The position numbers were made by a program, and so were the translations under genes. Below are positions 14,818 to 21,188 of a DNA stretch of 25,474 nt, in pieces. Every line of letters starts with the position of its first letter. Within the stretch, counting starts at the first letter, position 1. The stretch is from Lachnospiraceae bacterium UBA7054. Lineage in GTDB: Bacteria; Bacillota; Clostridia; Lachnospirales; Lachnospiraceae. The notes under the pieces are model-generated. The model had not been told where the DNA came from, did not search any database, and saw only the letters and a program-made list of their open reading frames with translations. The stretch spans positions 1 to 25,474 of the forward strand of contig DLAF01000028.1 in NCBI GenBank assembly GCA_002492725.1, written 5' to 3'.

Positions 14818-14846
14818 ATAATACAGGAAGAAAGTCTGCGAAGCAA
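14818..14846 (-). promoter_or_regulatory. Candidate promoter of the LytTR operon
   Basis: On the minus strand TTGCTT (plus 14841-14846), 17-nt spacer, TATTAT (plus 14818-14823). The leader that follows can fold through GCCGGA/TCCGGC (14802-14797 and 14760-14755 region), with the RBS just beyond. Matches are moderate. Confidence 0.4.
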
Positions 14847-14919
14847 TCGGCGGAAACACAAGTTGCCGCATTGGGGACATAAGCTGCCGATGCAAGGGGA
14901 ACATGGGGCTTTGCGGGAA

Positions 14920-15147
14920 ACGGTATATTTACATTGAAAGTTACAGAGAGCCGTGTTTGCTGAGAAACGGTACAAGTAGAGTAAATATAGTATCCCTCCT
15001 GAGTTGCAGCACGAAAGCATGGGCAAGTAGATGCTGACGGTTTTCTCCCGTAACAGAGAACGCATATGTTGGTATGTCGTAATCATGATTTGATGAAATA
15101 GCAGGATAACAGCCGACATTTGTATTGTTTCATGTCGGCTGTTTTTT
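14920..15147 (+). ncRNA. T-box-like riboswitch leader upstream of the nucleoside phosphorylase
   Basis: Landmarks in canonical order: TATATTTAC (14924-14932) pairs perfectly with GTAAATATA (14981-14989) as a stem I helix. AGAGAG (14945-14950) fits the AG bulge. CCGTGTTTGCTGAGAAACGG (14951-14970) fits the distal stem-loop. CTGAGTTGCAGCACGAAAGC is linker and stem II-like sequence. AAGTAG (15025-15030) and ACGG/CCGT (15037-15040 with 15048-15051), then AACAGAGAA, fit stem III and the approach to the T-box core. The core at 15066-15079 reads ATGTTGGTATGTCG, divergent from the usual AGGGTGGTACCGCG but with TGGT kept for the tRNA acceptor end. ATGTCG (15074-15079) can pair with CGACAT (15114-15119), the left arm of the terminator, giving the antiterminator. 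The 5' limit and the specifier codon are not certain; GTA at 14990 or ATC at 14992 are candidates. Confidence 0.8.
15109..15147 (+). terminator. Intrinsic terminator of the T-box leader
   Basis: An 11-bp perfect stem, ACAGCCGACAT (15109-15119) with ATGTCGGCTGT (15132-15142), ends in a run of six T (15142-15147). No plus-strand gene lies upstream, so this is a leader terminator, and it is mutually exclusive with the ATGTCG/CGACAT antiterminator pairing. Confidence 0.9.
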
Positions 15148-15220
15148 GTTCTGATGGGAATGGATGATTGGCTTACGATGCGGAATGGTTTCGGAAATAA
15201 AAATTCCAGGAGGAAGAAAC

Positions 15221-15982
15221 ATGATAACAGAAGCTTTTGACAATGCGTCCCCGGCAATCATCAATCCGCAGCCCAAAGAGGACGCGCCGCAGGTAGATGC
15301 GTGCATCCTGACGTTTTCTCATGTGATTGAAACATTTGTGACAGAGAATTACGAATGTAAGCAGATTGCATCCTTTTGGTTTGCGACGGGCAATACTCCG
15401 ATTTACGGACTGGAGTATCAGGGGAAGAAGTTCGCCTTTTACAAGACATACGTGGGCGCACCCGCGTGCGTAGGAACGGTGGAGGACACTTTGGCGGAGA
15501 TCAAGACGGATAAGTACATCGTATTTGGCGGGGCGGGCTGTCTGAATAAGGAGATTGCGCGCGGCAAAGTGATGATACCGACGCAGGCGTGGAGGGATGA
15601 AGGAACATCCTACCATTACGTGCCGGCATCGGATTATATTACGGTAAAGAACGCGGATATCGTTGCCGCCTTTATGGAAGAAAACGGAATCCCTTATGTG
15701 AAGGGAAAGACATGGACGACAGATTCTTTTTACAGGGAAACAATCAATAATTTTGAAAAACATAAGGCGGACGGCTGTATCTCAGTAGAGATGGAATGCG
15801 CAGCCCTGCAGGCGATGTGCGATTTCAGGGGACTGCAGTTGTACACTTTCTTTACAAGCGGTGATCTGCTTGATGCGCCCAAATGGGATGAAAGACGAAA
15901 AGAAGGGCAGACAGAGGGGACGCAGCACGATGCGGGTCATTTCGATATTGCGTTGGAACTGGCGCGGTATGTGGCGGAATAA
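15221..15982 (+). CDS. Nucleoside phosphorylase (PNP/UDP family)
   Basis: A 253-residue cytoplasmic enzyme expected to split a ribonucleoside with phosphate into free base and ribose-1-phosphate. The ATG at 15221 follows AGGAGGAAGAAAC; longer in-frame starts lack an RBS. Family features: YIVFGGAGCLNKEIARGKVMIP (phosphate/core region), the ribose-binding VEMECAALQAM, and a C-terminal SGDLLDAPKW loop with an Asp near the base site. Uridine phosphorylase or a purine nucleoside phosphorylase are both possible; the base specificity cannot be read by eye. It has its own terminator at 15995-16023. It is the only gene between the T-box-like leader and that terminator, so it should be under amino-acid (uncharged tRNA) control, which is unusual for this enzyme. 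Confidence 0.88.
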   Translation: MITEAFDNASPAIINPQPKEDAPQVDACILTFSHVIETFVTENYECKQIASFWFATGNTPIYGLEYQGKKFAFYKTYVGAPACVGTVEDTLAEIKTDKYIVFGGAGCLNKEIARGKVMIPTQAWRDEGTSYHYVPASDYITVKNADIVAAFMEENGIPYVKGKTWTTDSFYRETINNFEKHKADGCISVEMECAALQAMCDFRGLQLYTFFTSGDLLDAPKWDERRKEGQTEGTQHDAGHFDIALELARYVAE

Positions 15983-15994
15983 CAGGATTGACAA

Positions 15995-16023
15995 AAAGGG
16001 CGCACCTTGACAGTGCGCTCTTT
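15995..16023. terminator. Terminator after the nucleoside phosphorylase gene
   Basis: AAAGGGCGCAC (15995-16005) pairs with GTGCGCTCTTT (16013-16023) with one wobble pair. A run of A before and T at the end allow termination on both strands. Confidence 0.8.
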
Positions 16024-16118
16024 CTATAGTATAACATATTACAAAGCATACTAACATGATAGGAATACGGTAGATTCCAAACCAACAGGGTGTATCGAAA
16101 CGGAGGAAACAAAACATC

Positions 16119-16553
16119 ATGAAAATATCCACGAAAGGAAGATATGCACTCAGACTGATGTTAGATCTTGCAATTAACGATACGGGGGAACCGGTCAGAA
16201 TCCGGGATGTCGCGGCGAGGCAGGAGATATCGGAGAAATACCTGGAGCAGATTATTTCTGTTCTGAATAAGGCCGGGTTTGTAAGGAGTGTCAGAGGGCC
16301 TCAGGGCGGGTACTATTTGATGAAGGAGCCGGCACAGTACACCGTAGGGATGATTCTGCGCCTGACGGAAGGCTCTCTTGCACCGGTGGCCTGTCTGGAC
16401 GGCGACGTCAATCCCTGTGAGCGGCAGGAGAGCTGCGTCACTCTGCGGTTGTGGCAGATGCTGAACCAGGCGGTCAGCGATGTGGTGGATCGTGTGACGC
16501 TGGCGGATCTGGTGGAGTGGCACAAACAGAAGGCTGCGGATTACGTGATATAG
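16119..16553 (+). CDS. Rrf2-family transcriptional regulator (IscR-like)
   Basis: A 144-residue regulator. The N-terminal winged helix is typical (MKISTKGRYALRLMLDLA; ISEKYLEQIISVLNKAGFVRSVRGPQGGYYL). Three cysteines in ACLDGDVNPCERQESCVT (spacing C-x7-C-x5-C) match the position of the Fe-S ligands of IscR-type proteins, so it may sense iron-sulfur or redox state. No isc, nif or cysteine genes are adjacent, so the target cannot be named from context. GGAGG stands 12 nt before the ATG, a rather long gap. A very strong terminator follows. Confidence 0.93.
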   Translation: MKISTKGRYALRLMLDLAINDTGEPVRIRDVAARQEISEKYLEQIISVLNKAGFVRSVRGPQGGYYLMKEPAQYTVGMILRLTEGSLAPVACLDGDVNPCERQESCVTLRLWQMLNQAVSDVVDRVTLADLVEWHKQKAADYVI

Positions 16554-16563
16554 AATACTGCAA

Positions 16564-16605
16564 AAATCAGAAAGCTCAGCACGGACGCGCTGAGCTTTCT
16601 GATTT
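16564..16605. terminator. Terminator after the Rrf2 gene
   Basis: A 17-bp perfect stem, AAATCAGAAAGCTCAGC (16564-16580) with GCTGAGCTTTCTGATTT (16589-16605), loop of 8. T-rich sequence follows, and A-rich sequence precedes, so it can also end the minus-strand small gene. Confidence 0.92.
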
Positions 16606-16625
16606 CATTTGTATTTTTTGCAATA

Positions 16626-16853
16626 TTAAGAATATTCTCGTAAATTGACAAAATTATGAAACGGAAGGGCGTTTTTCGTATACCCATTGGTGCGGATTTC
16701 GATATTTCGACTCTTCTCATTTTCAAAAGCCTCGTCCAAAACTTCGGAAAAGAACTTCTTAGCGAGTGTTTTGGATGAGTTTTGCTTGGACTGACGGTTT
16801 TTGTCTTCTGAAGCTGTCTTCTTTAACGGGTTGACCGCCATAACCGCTTCCAC
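16626..16853 (-). CDS. Small basic protein of unknown function
   Basis: Up to 75 residues, soluble, no cysteines, no membrane segment. It begins with MAVNPLKK if the ATG at 16841 is used (71 residues) or four residues earlier at a GTG (16853). The N-terminal half is Lys/Ser/Asn-rich and the C-terminal half (KKFFSEVLDEAFENE, then RTNGYTKNALPFHNFVNLREYS) looks folded. Not a family I can name. The strong AAGGAGG (plus 16891-16897) is too far from either start, while an overlapping 17-codon frame (MQMNGIIKWK...) starts 14 nt after it, so the start is unsettled. The reading frame also stays open upstream to a TGA just before the RBS. Its leader is highly structured. It ends at the terminator shared with the Rrf2 gene. 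Confidence 0.55.
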   Translation of the reverse strand: MEAVMAVNPLKKTASEDKNRQSKQNSSKTLAKKFFSEVLDEAFENEKSRNIEIRTNGYTKNALPFHNFVNLREYS

Positions 16854-16890
16854 TTTATAATACCATTCATTTGCATAAACTGCGGTGATC

Positions 16891-17007
16891 CCTCCTTGGA
16901 TTCATATTTGTGCTTACGATATGGCCATATCTTTAACTGCACAGCGAACTCCTTGTTCTGCTAAAGATATCGGCAGGAATCACATTTCCTTAACCCTATC
17001 TTAGCAG
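16891..17007 (-). promoter_or_regulatory. Structured leader with CsrA-like sites upstream of the small minus-strand gene
   Basis: On the minus strand CTGCTAAGATA (plus 17007-16997) can pair with TATCTTTAGCAG (plus 16979-16968) around an AGGAA/TTCCT hairpin. Alternatively ATATCTTTA (plus 16980-16972) pairs with TAAAGATAT (plus 16935-16927), enclosing AGC-A-GAAC-AAGGA-GTTC-GCT. There GGA sits in the loop and ACAAGGA matches the CsrA core ACARGGA. A second AAGGA is the Shine-Dalgarno itself (plus 16891-16897). A 14-bp palindrome GATATGGCCATATC lies at 16918-16931. CsrA control is inference. Confidence 0.5.
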
Positions 17008-17015
17008 TTTTTTTT
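16968..17015 (+). terminator. Plus-strand terminator-like hairpin with alternative pairing
   Basis: CTGCTAAAGATA (16968-16979) pairs with TATCTTAGCAG (16997-17007), 11 bp with one bulged A, followed by eight T (17008-17015). Its left arm also pairs with upstream ATATCTTTA (16927-16935), giving a mutually exclusive hairpin. It could end transcription before the blaI promoter, or, with the alternative pairing, act as a switch. From 17016 to 17137 the DNA is A-rich and I see no gene. Confidence 0.55.
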
Positions 17016-17137
17016 AGAAAAGAAAAGGAAAATTCTAAAAAAATACAATATAAATACAAAGTGTCTGAATAATAAAACGAAAAGACGATAAAAACAGACA
17101 ACAAGTGAAAACAACAAAACAATATCAAATTTAAAAA

Positions 17138-17200
17138 CGGTTGACATCTGACTACCTATCTGCTAAACTGAGAGAAAATAAGGTAGGCGTTTGTCAACCG
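17138..17200 (+). promoter_or_regulatory. blaI-type operon promoter inside a long two-part dyad
   Basis: Promoter TTGACA (17141-17146), exactly 17 nt, TAAACT (17164-17169). Around it an inverted repeat has two matched blocks per arm: CGGTTGACA (17138-17146) with TGTCAACCG (17192-17200), and CTACCT (17152-17157) with AGGTAG (17181-17186). Each pair is separated by 5 nt, so the symmetry is exact about position 17169. The left arm covers the -35 and the right arm is in the early transcript. This is the expected place for the operator of the BlaI-type repressor encoded downstream. Confidence 0.8.
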
Positions 17201-17227
17201 AAGAAGGAAGAAATCGGGGAGGCGGGA

Positions 17228-17668
17228 ATGATGGTCAGATTATCGGAGGCGGAATGGAAGGTCATGGATGTTTTGTGGGAGGAGGCGCCCAGGACAATCA
17301 TGCAGTTGACTCGTCGGTTTGCGGAAACGACGGGATGGACGAAGCACACGGTGATGACTTTTTTGAAACGGATGGAGGAGAAGGGCGCCGTCTATTATGA
17401 GGAAGGGGAACGCGCAAAACAGTATTATCCGAAGATTGACAGACAGGAGGCGGCTTTGCAGGAGACGGAGGAGTTTTTGGAGAAGGTCTTCGGCGGGCGG
17501 ATGGGGCTGATGTTAAATACGATGGTGGAGAGAAAGGCACTGTCGGGGGAAGAGATTTCGGAGCTTTACGAGATCCTGCAACGTGCGGAAATGAACAGAG
17601 AGGATGCGGAGAAAACGTCTGCAGGGACAGGGCCTGCGGGAGACGGAAAGGACGGTGGCGCGCTGTGA
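17228..17668 (+). CDS. BlaI/MecI/CopY-family transcriptional repressor
   Basis: A 146-residue winged-helix repressor (MMVRLSEAEWKVMDVLWEEAPRTIMQL, then GWTKHTVMTFLKRMEEKGAV and the wing YYEEGERAKQYYP). The dimerisation helices follow, and the tail is Gly/Asp-rich. The ATG at 17228 has GGGAGG 5 nt upstream. An apparent longer frame beginning at 17141 starts in the -35 element and cannot be translated. Its TGA overlaps the GTG start of the M56 gene by 4 bp (GTGA). By analogy with BlaI/BlaR1, the membrane metallopeptidase senses a cell-wall signal and leads to inactivation of this repressor. It probably represses its own promoter, which lies in the dyad at 17138-17200. Confidence 0.92.
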   Translation: MMVRLSEAEWKVMDVLWEEAPRTIMQLTRRFAETTGWTKHTVMTFLKRMEEKGAVYYEEGERAKQYYPKIDRQEAALQETEEFLEKVFGGRMGLMLNTMVERKALSGEEISELYEILQRAEMNREDAEKTSAGTGPAGDGKDGGAL

Positions 17669-20286
17669 TACATACTTTATTGTTTACTTCGTCGGTGCTG
17701 ATTTTGGGGATATTCTGTGTGAGAAAGCTCACCTTTGGGCGGATCAGCATGAGAGCCCGCTATGCGTTGTGGATTTTGGCGGCCCTCAGACTGCTGTTTC
17801 CGTTTTCGGTGGGGGAAAGCCCCATCAGCGTGATGAATGTCTTTCCCGCCGCGCTGTCTGAGATACGGCAGCTGCAGACAGGGGCGCAGGAAAACGGTGT
17901 GAGCCAGACGGATTTTTCCAGGGAACGCGGTGCGGGGCCTGTTGATTTAACATTAAAAGATGACAGGCTTTTTGACAGCGGAAATGCTGCACCCCGGGAA
18001 AGCGGCGAAGACGCTGTTCCCGAAACAGGCAAAGAGGTGCATGGTGCACCAGGGCAGAGCGTGGGCGCGAAGGAGCACTTCCCTTTTTTGCAATTGCTTT
18101 TGGGCGTCGTCTGGCTGGTGGGCTTTCTTTTGGTGGGAAGCTATATGCTGTTTTCAAGACAGCGTTTTGTACGGTTTCTGAAAAGGAACAGGAGCGAACT
18201 TGCGGATCATGCGATTCCAAAGGCATTTGCGGCGCGGTTATTAGCGCGCGGGATGAGGGTGTATCAGGTACAGGGGCTTCCCAGTCCCTGCCTGGTGGGA
18301 AAGGATATCTATCTGGGCAGCGGGGCGGCGACCGACCCGCAGAGTATCCCGCATATCCTGGCACACGAGTACAGTCATGCGCTGCATCGGGATGGAGCGT
18401 GGGCGTTTCTGCGATGTTTCCTTGCGGCGGTCTACTGGTTTGATCCGTTTGTGTGGGCGGCGGTCTATGCGGCCAGGCAGGACAGCGAGCTTGCCTGTGA
18501 CGAGACAGCGGTTTTGCTGCTTGGAGAATCGGAACGGTTTGCGTACGGCAGAACGCTGTTAAATCTTCTGGAAAATGGTGATGACAAAGAGACGTGTCCC
18601 GGAATGGCTTTTATGCTGAATCGGGGAGAAAAGGGCGTCAGGGAGCGGATTGGCGCGTTGGCTGCCTGCGGCAGGAAAGGGTGGATCGTAACTGCATTGG
18701 TGGTTCTTGCGGCGCTGTGTTTCTGTGGCTGTGCCTTTACGGGGAAGGTTCAGGGTGATGCGGGTGGTACAGCAAAAGAATCGGCGGCTGGCGGACAGGG
18801 CAGAGAGGACGTTGACGGGCAGGATGCGGCGAGTCAGGAAACTGTCGGCGAAGCGGATGGATCGCTGCACATATCCGAAGAGGAGGCGGATCAGGCAGCT
18901 TTTGAGGAGGCACTGCATTATCACGGCGTTATGGAGGGAAGGGACGACAGCGAGCTTTCCTTAAAACGGCAGGTGGATTATCAGGCTTACTTTCGATTCA
19001 CCAGGGGCGAGGCAAAAAATCCCATGGAGGACGGCTGGTATCTGCTTGGTGAGAATGAGGATGCGGGGATAGCGTTATACGGTTTATATACAGAGGCGTT
19101 TGGATTTCGAGGGCTAAAGACGTTGATCGGCGAGGATGTGAATACCTTTGACGGGCAATGGTGCGCTTCCCTGATGAACAGTTCGGACGACAATATCCGT
19201 GTGCTGGAACTGGCGCAGGACGGCCTTCCCAGGCGGTTTGTATGGAAACTGCCGGCGCAGGAAAGCGGCACGACGGAAATTTGGCGCCTTTACAGCGCTT
19301 ACCGTTACGATACGGGCACGGTAGAGGTGAAAACACTTACGGAAGATGACTGCCTTTCCTGGGCGAAAGAGCATCTGGACTTTTCGGTCGATCAGGAGGC
19401 GGCGGAGGTTGATGTGGTCTGTGACGGGGACATGTATTTGGGTTCGATAGACATTTCTGCTTATCAGGACTGGGAGACGGAGGAGGTGCAGATTGTGCCT
19501 GACACCGTCGGGTTTGTGTTGGATGATCCGGGTGCGGACATTTATCAGGCCTATTCGGATGCCGTGTGGGAGAAGACGGCGGTGCATCTGGTGGTGGGAC
19601 TTAAATTTGCGGACAGGGAGGGATTGTGGTTTGACGGTCTGCACTGTCTGACGGTACAGATTGCCGAAGATGAGAAAAGCGCATCCGGTTTCCGCCTGGA
19701 TCATCCGAGAATTGATGAGACCTTCGTGGGAAGGGCGCCCTGGCAGGAGAAGAAGCTTGCAGGGCTGCAGGACGGGATTTCCGTTGAGCAGACAGCCGGT
19801 TCTGAGGAGAGTGACGGTTCTGCGGGGGCGGGTCGGGACGATCTGGAAAAACCGCTCGTAAACGAGGGGGCGGCGCACCATGACGTGGAAATCACCTTCA
19901 GCAATCCTTGCCCGGATTTTAAGCGGATCTCCGACAGTTACGGCGAACGAACCCATCCTGTGACGGGGGAAGTCAGGACGCATACAGGTGTGGATATGGC
20001 GGCGGATGAGGGTACTGACATTCTTGCAGCTGCGGAAGGTGAGGTCTTTTTGACAGGATTTGACGCGGAAATGGGAAATTATGTGGTGCTTTGGCATGTA
20101 CAGAGCGGGCAGATGACTTACTATGCGCACTGTAAGACAGTGGAGGTCACGAAAGGGCAGCAGGTAGCGCAGGGAGAAAAAATTGCCACTGTGGGACAGA
20201 CGGGCCAGGCGACCGGACCCTGCCTGCACTTTGCAATCAGCAGCGAAAATAACTGGGAAGAACCTTATTTTTTGGAATTAGAATAA
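17665..20286 (+). CDS. M56 (BlaR1-like) membrane metallopeptidase with C-terminal M23 domain
   Basis: An 873-residue protein starting at a GTG inside the blaI-type stop. N-terminal M56 part: membrane segments near 3-18, 31-46 and 139-163, zincin motif HEYSH (234-238) and SELACDE (Glu275), then a last membrane segment (339-357). The following 360-750 region is presumably outside the cell; it is acidic, low-complexity at first, then a folded domain I do not recognise. The C-terminus is an M23/LytM-like domain (about 745-873): His773-x3-Asp777, His822 (YYAH) and CLH at 853-855. The family HxH is CxH here, so a catalytic-site His is replaced by Cys. It may bind peptidoglycan rather than cut it. 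Such M56/M23 proteins occur in Clostridia; partner is the adjacent repressor. Confidence 0.9.
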   Translation: MIHTLLFTSSVLILGIFCVRKLTFGRISMRARYALWILAALRLLFPFSVGESPISVMNVFPAALSEIRQLQTGAQENGVSQTDFSRERGAGPVDLTLKDDRLFDSGNAAPRESGEDAVPETGKEVHGAPGQSVGAKEHFPFLQLLLGVVWLVGFLLVGSYMLFSRQRFVRFLKRNRSELADHAIPKAFAARLLARGMRVYQVQGLPSPCLVGKDIYLGSGAATDPQSIPHILAHEYSHALHRDGAWAFLRCFLAAVYWFDPFVWAAVYAARQDSELACDETAVLLLGESERFAYGRTLLNLLENGDDKETCPGMAFMLNRGEKGVRERIGALAACGRKGWIVTALVVLAALCFCGCAFTGKVQGDAGGTAKESAAGGQGREDVDGQDAASQETVGEADGSLHISEEEADQAAFEEALHYHGVMEGRDDSELSLKRQVDYQAYFRFTRGEAKNPMEDGWYLLGENEDAGIALYGLYTEAFGFRGLKTLIGEDVNTFDGQWCASLMNSSDDNIRVLELAQDGLPRRFVWKLPAQESGTTEIWRLYSAYRYDTGTVEVKTLTEDDCLSWAKEHLDFSVDQEAAEVDVVCDGDMYLGSIDISAYQDWETEEVQIVPDTVGFVLDDPGADIYQAYSDAVWEKTAVHLVVGLKFADREGLWFDGLHCLTVQIAEDEKSASGFRLDHPRIDETFVGRAPWQEKKLAGLQDGISVEQTAGSEESDGSAGAGRDDLEKPLVNEGAAHHDVEITFSNPCPDFKRISDSYGERTHPVTGEVRTHTGVDMAADEGTDILAAAEGEVFLTGFDAEMGNYVVLWHVQSGQMTYYAHCKTVEVTKGQQVAQGEKIATVGQTGQATGPCLHFAISSENNWEEPYFLELE

Positions 20287-20338
20287 GTTTTTTTGCAGGA
20301 AACGCGATAAGATTCTTTTCTATCTTCGGTCTTTATGG

Positions 20339-20344
20339 TATACT
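20339..20344 (+). promoter_or_regulatory. Extended -10 promoter element for mecA
   Basis: TGGTATACT gives an extended -10 with hexamer TATACT at 20339-20344. The -35 is poor. Transcription would start near 20351, about 45 nt before the mecA start. Confidence 0.5.
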
Positions 20345-20394
20345 CATAAAAGGAAAGTGTTGTTATGCCGAAAGATAGGGGATGAAAAAGTCAT

Positions 20395-21033
20395 ATGAAA
20401 TATAAGAAAATCAACGAGGCAACGGTACAGTGTATCGTCTCGGCGGACGATATGGCAGAATACGGGCTTGCGCTGTCGGATATCTTTGAACGCAGCGAGA
20501 GAGGCGAGGAATTCCTCCGGGTCATCATCGAGCGGGCACATGACGAGGTCGGCTATCAGATCAGCGGCGGCAATATTGCCATGCAGATCACGCCGCTCAA
20601 AAACGACGGTCTGGTGGTCACTTTCACCGATGAGCGTCCCGCAGATTTTAGAGGGATGCTGCAGCACATCAAGGAAGCGCTGCAGAGCCTGAGCGAGGAA
20701 TTGACCGATCAGGAAGCGGCATCGCGGGCATTTGATGAAGACCGCCGTATGTTTGTTTTTGCATCTTTGCACCAGGCCATGCAGTACACAGCTACGATTC
20801 CCAGTACATATTCCGTGAAGAGCCATCTCTTTAAGGAGGGGGAGGACTACTATCTGGTGCTTGAGAAAAACAGACTTTCATATAAATCCTTTAACAAGAT
20901 TTGTGCGCAGGCGGTGGAATTTGGCAATCTGATCGCGGTCTCTGAGGAGAGATTACAGTATCTGGAGGAGCATGGGGAGTGCCTGATCAGGAATCGCGCG
21001 GTGAGCAGGCTGCGTAAGATTTATCAGTCATAG
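20395..21033 (+). CDS. mecA: MecA-family adaptor protein
   Basis: A 212-residue cytoplasmic adaptor that in Firmicutes delivers target proteins to the ClpC unfoldase/ClpP protease. N-terminal substrate-binding half: MKYKKINEATVQCIVSADDMAEYGLALSDIFE...; an acidic central linker (LSEELTDQEAASRAFDEDRR); C-terminal ClpC-binding half with SLHQAMQYTA, YSVKSHLFKEGEDYYLVLEK and the FGNLIAVSEERLQYLEEHGECLI stretch. Length is normal for the family. The RBS is weak (AGGGG 14 nt upstream of the ATG). Alone between the metallopeptidase gene and the helicase; no competence genes are nearby, so a general protein-quality role is as likely as competence control. Confidence 0.88.
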   Translation: MKYKKINEATVQCIVSADDMAEYGLALSDIFERSERGEEFLRVIIERAHDEVGYQISGGNIAMQITPLKNDGLVVTFTDERPADFRGMLQHIKEALQSLSEELTDQEAASRAFDEDRRMFVFASLHQAMQYTATIPSTYSVKSHLFKEGEDYYLVLEKNRLSYKSFNKICAQAVEFGNLIAVSEERLQYLEEHGECLIRNRAVSRLRKIYQS

Positions 21034-21064
21034 GTTCTAAAAAGGGATAGAAGCGTGTCATTAT

Positions 21065-21135
21065 GCTGCCATGCCGAAAGGTTGGCAGCAATTGTTATGT
21101 AAACCAATAGCGCATTGCTGCTGCCAGGCGCAATG
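21065..21135 (+). other. Structured 5' UTR of the DEAD-box helicase gene
   Basis: GCTGCCA (21065-21071) pairs perfectly with TGGCAGC (21083-21089). Further on, CATTGC (21113-21118) pairs with GCAATG (21130-21135), within a larger GCGCA/TGCGC frame. There is no T-tract, so these are leader hairpins rather than a terminator. Helicase leaders are often structured for autoregulation or cold response; that is inference. Confidence 0.45.
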
Positions 21136-21188
21136 ATGTGCGCTGCCGGCCGGGAAAAGGAATGTACGGGAATTAAGGAAAGGGAAAC

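Noticed and set aside
17141..17227. Upstream extension of the BlaI-type protein to a TTG at 17141
   Set aside because: The TTG is the first part of the -35 hexamer TTGACA, upstream of the transcription start.
19114..20229. 371-codon minus-strand open frame
   Set aside because: Antisense to the M56/M23 gene, which has clear motifs through the same region.
20374..20405. Very short open frame (ATGAAAAAGTCATATGAAATATAA in two parts) overlapping the mecA start
   Set aside because: Seven codons with the AGGGG directly abutting its ATG, so it has no usable RBS spacing. Probably chance.
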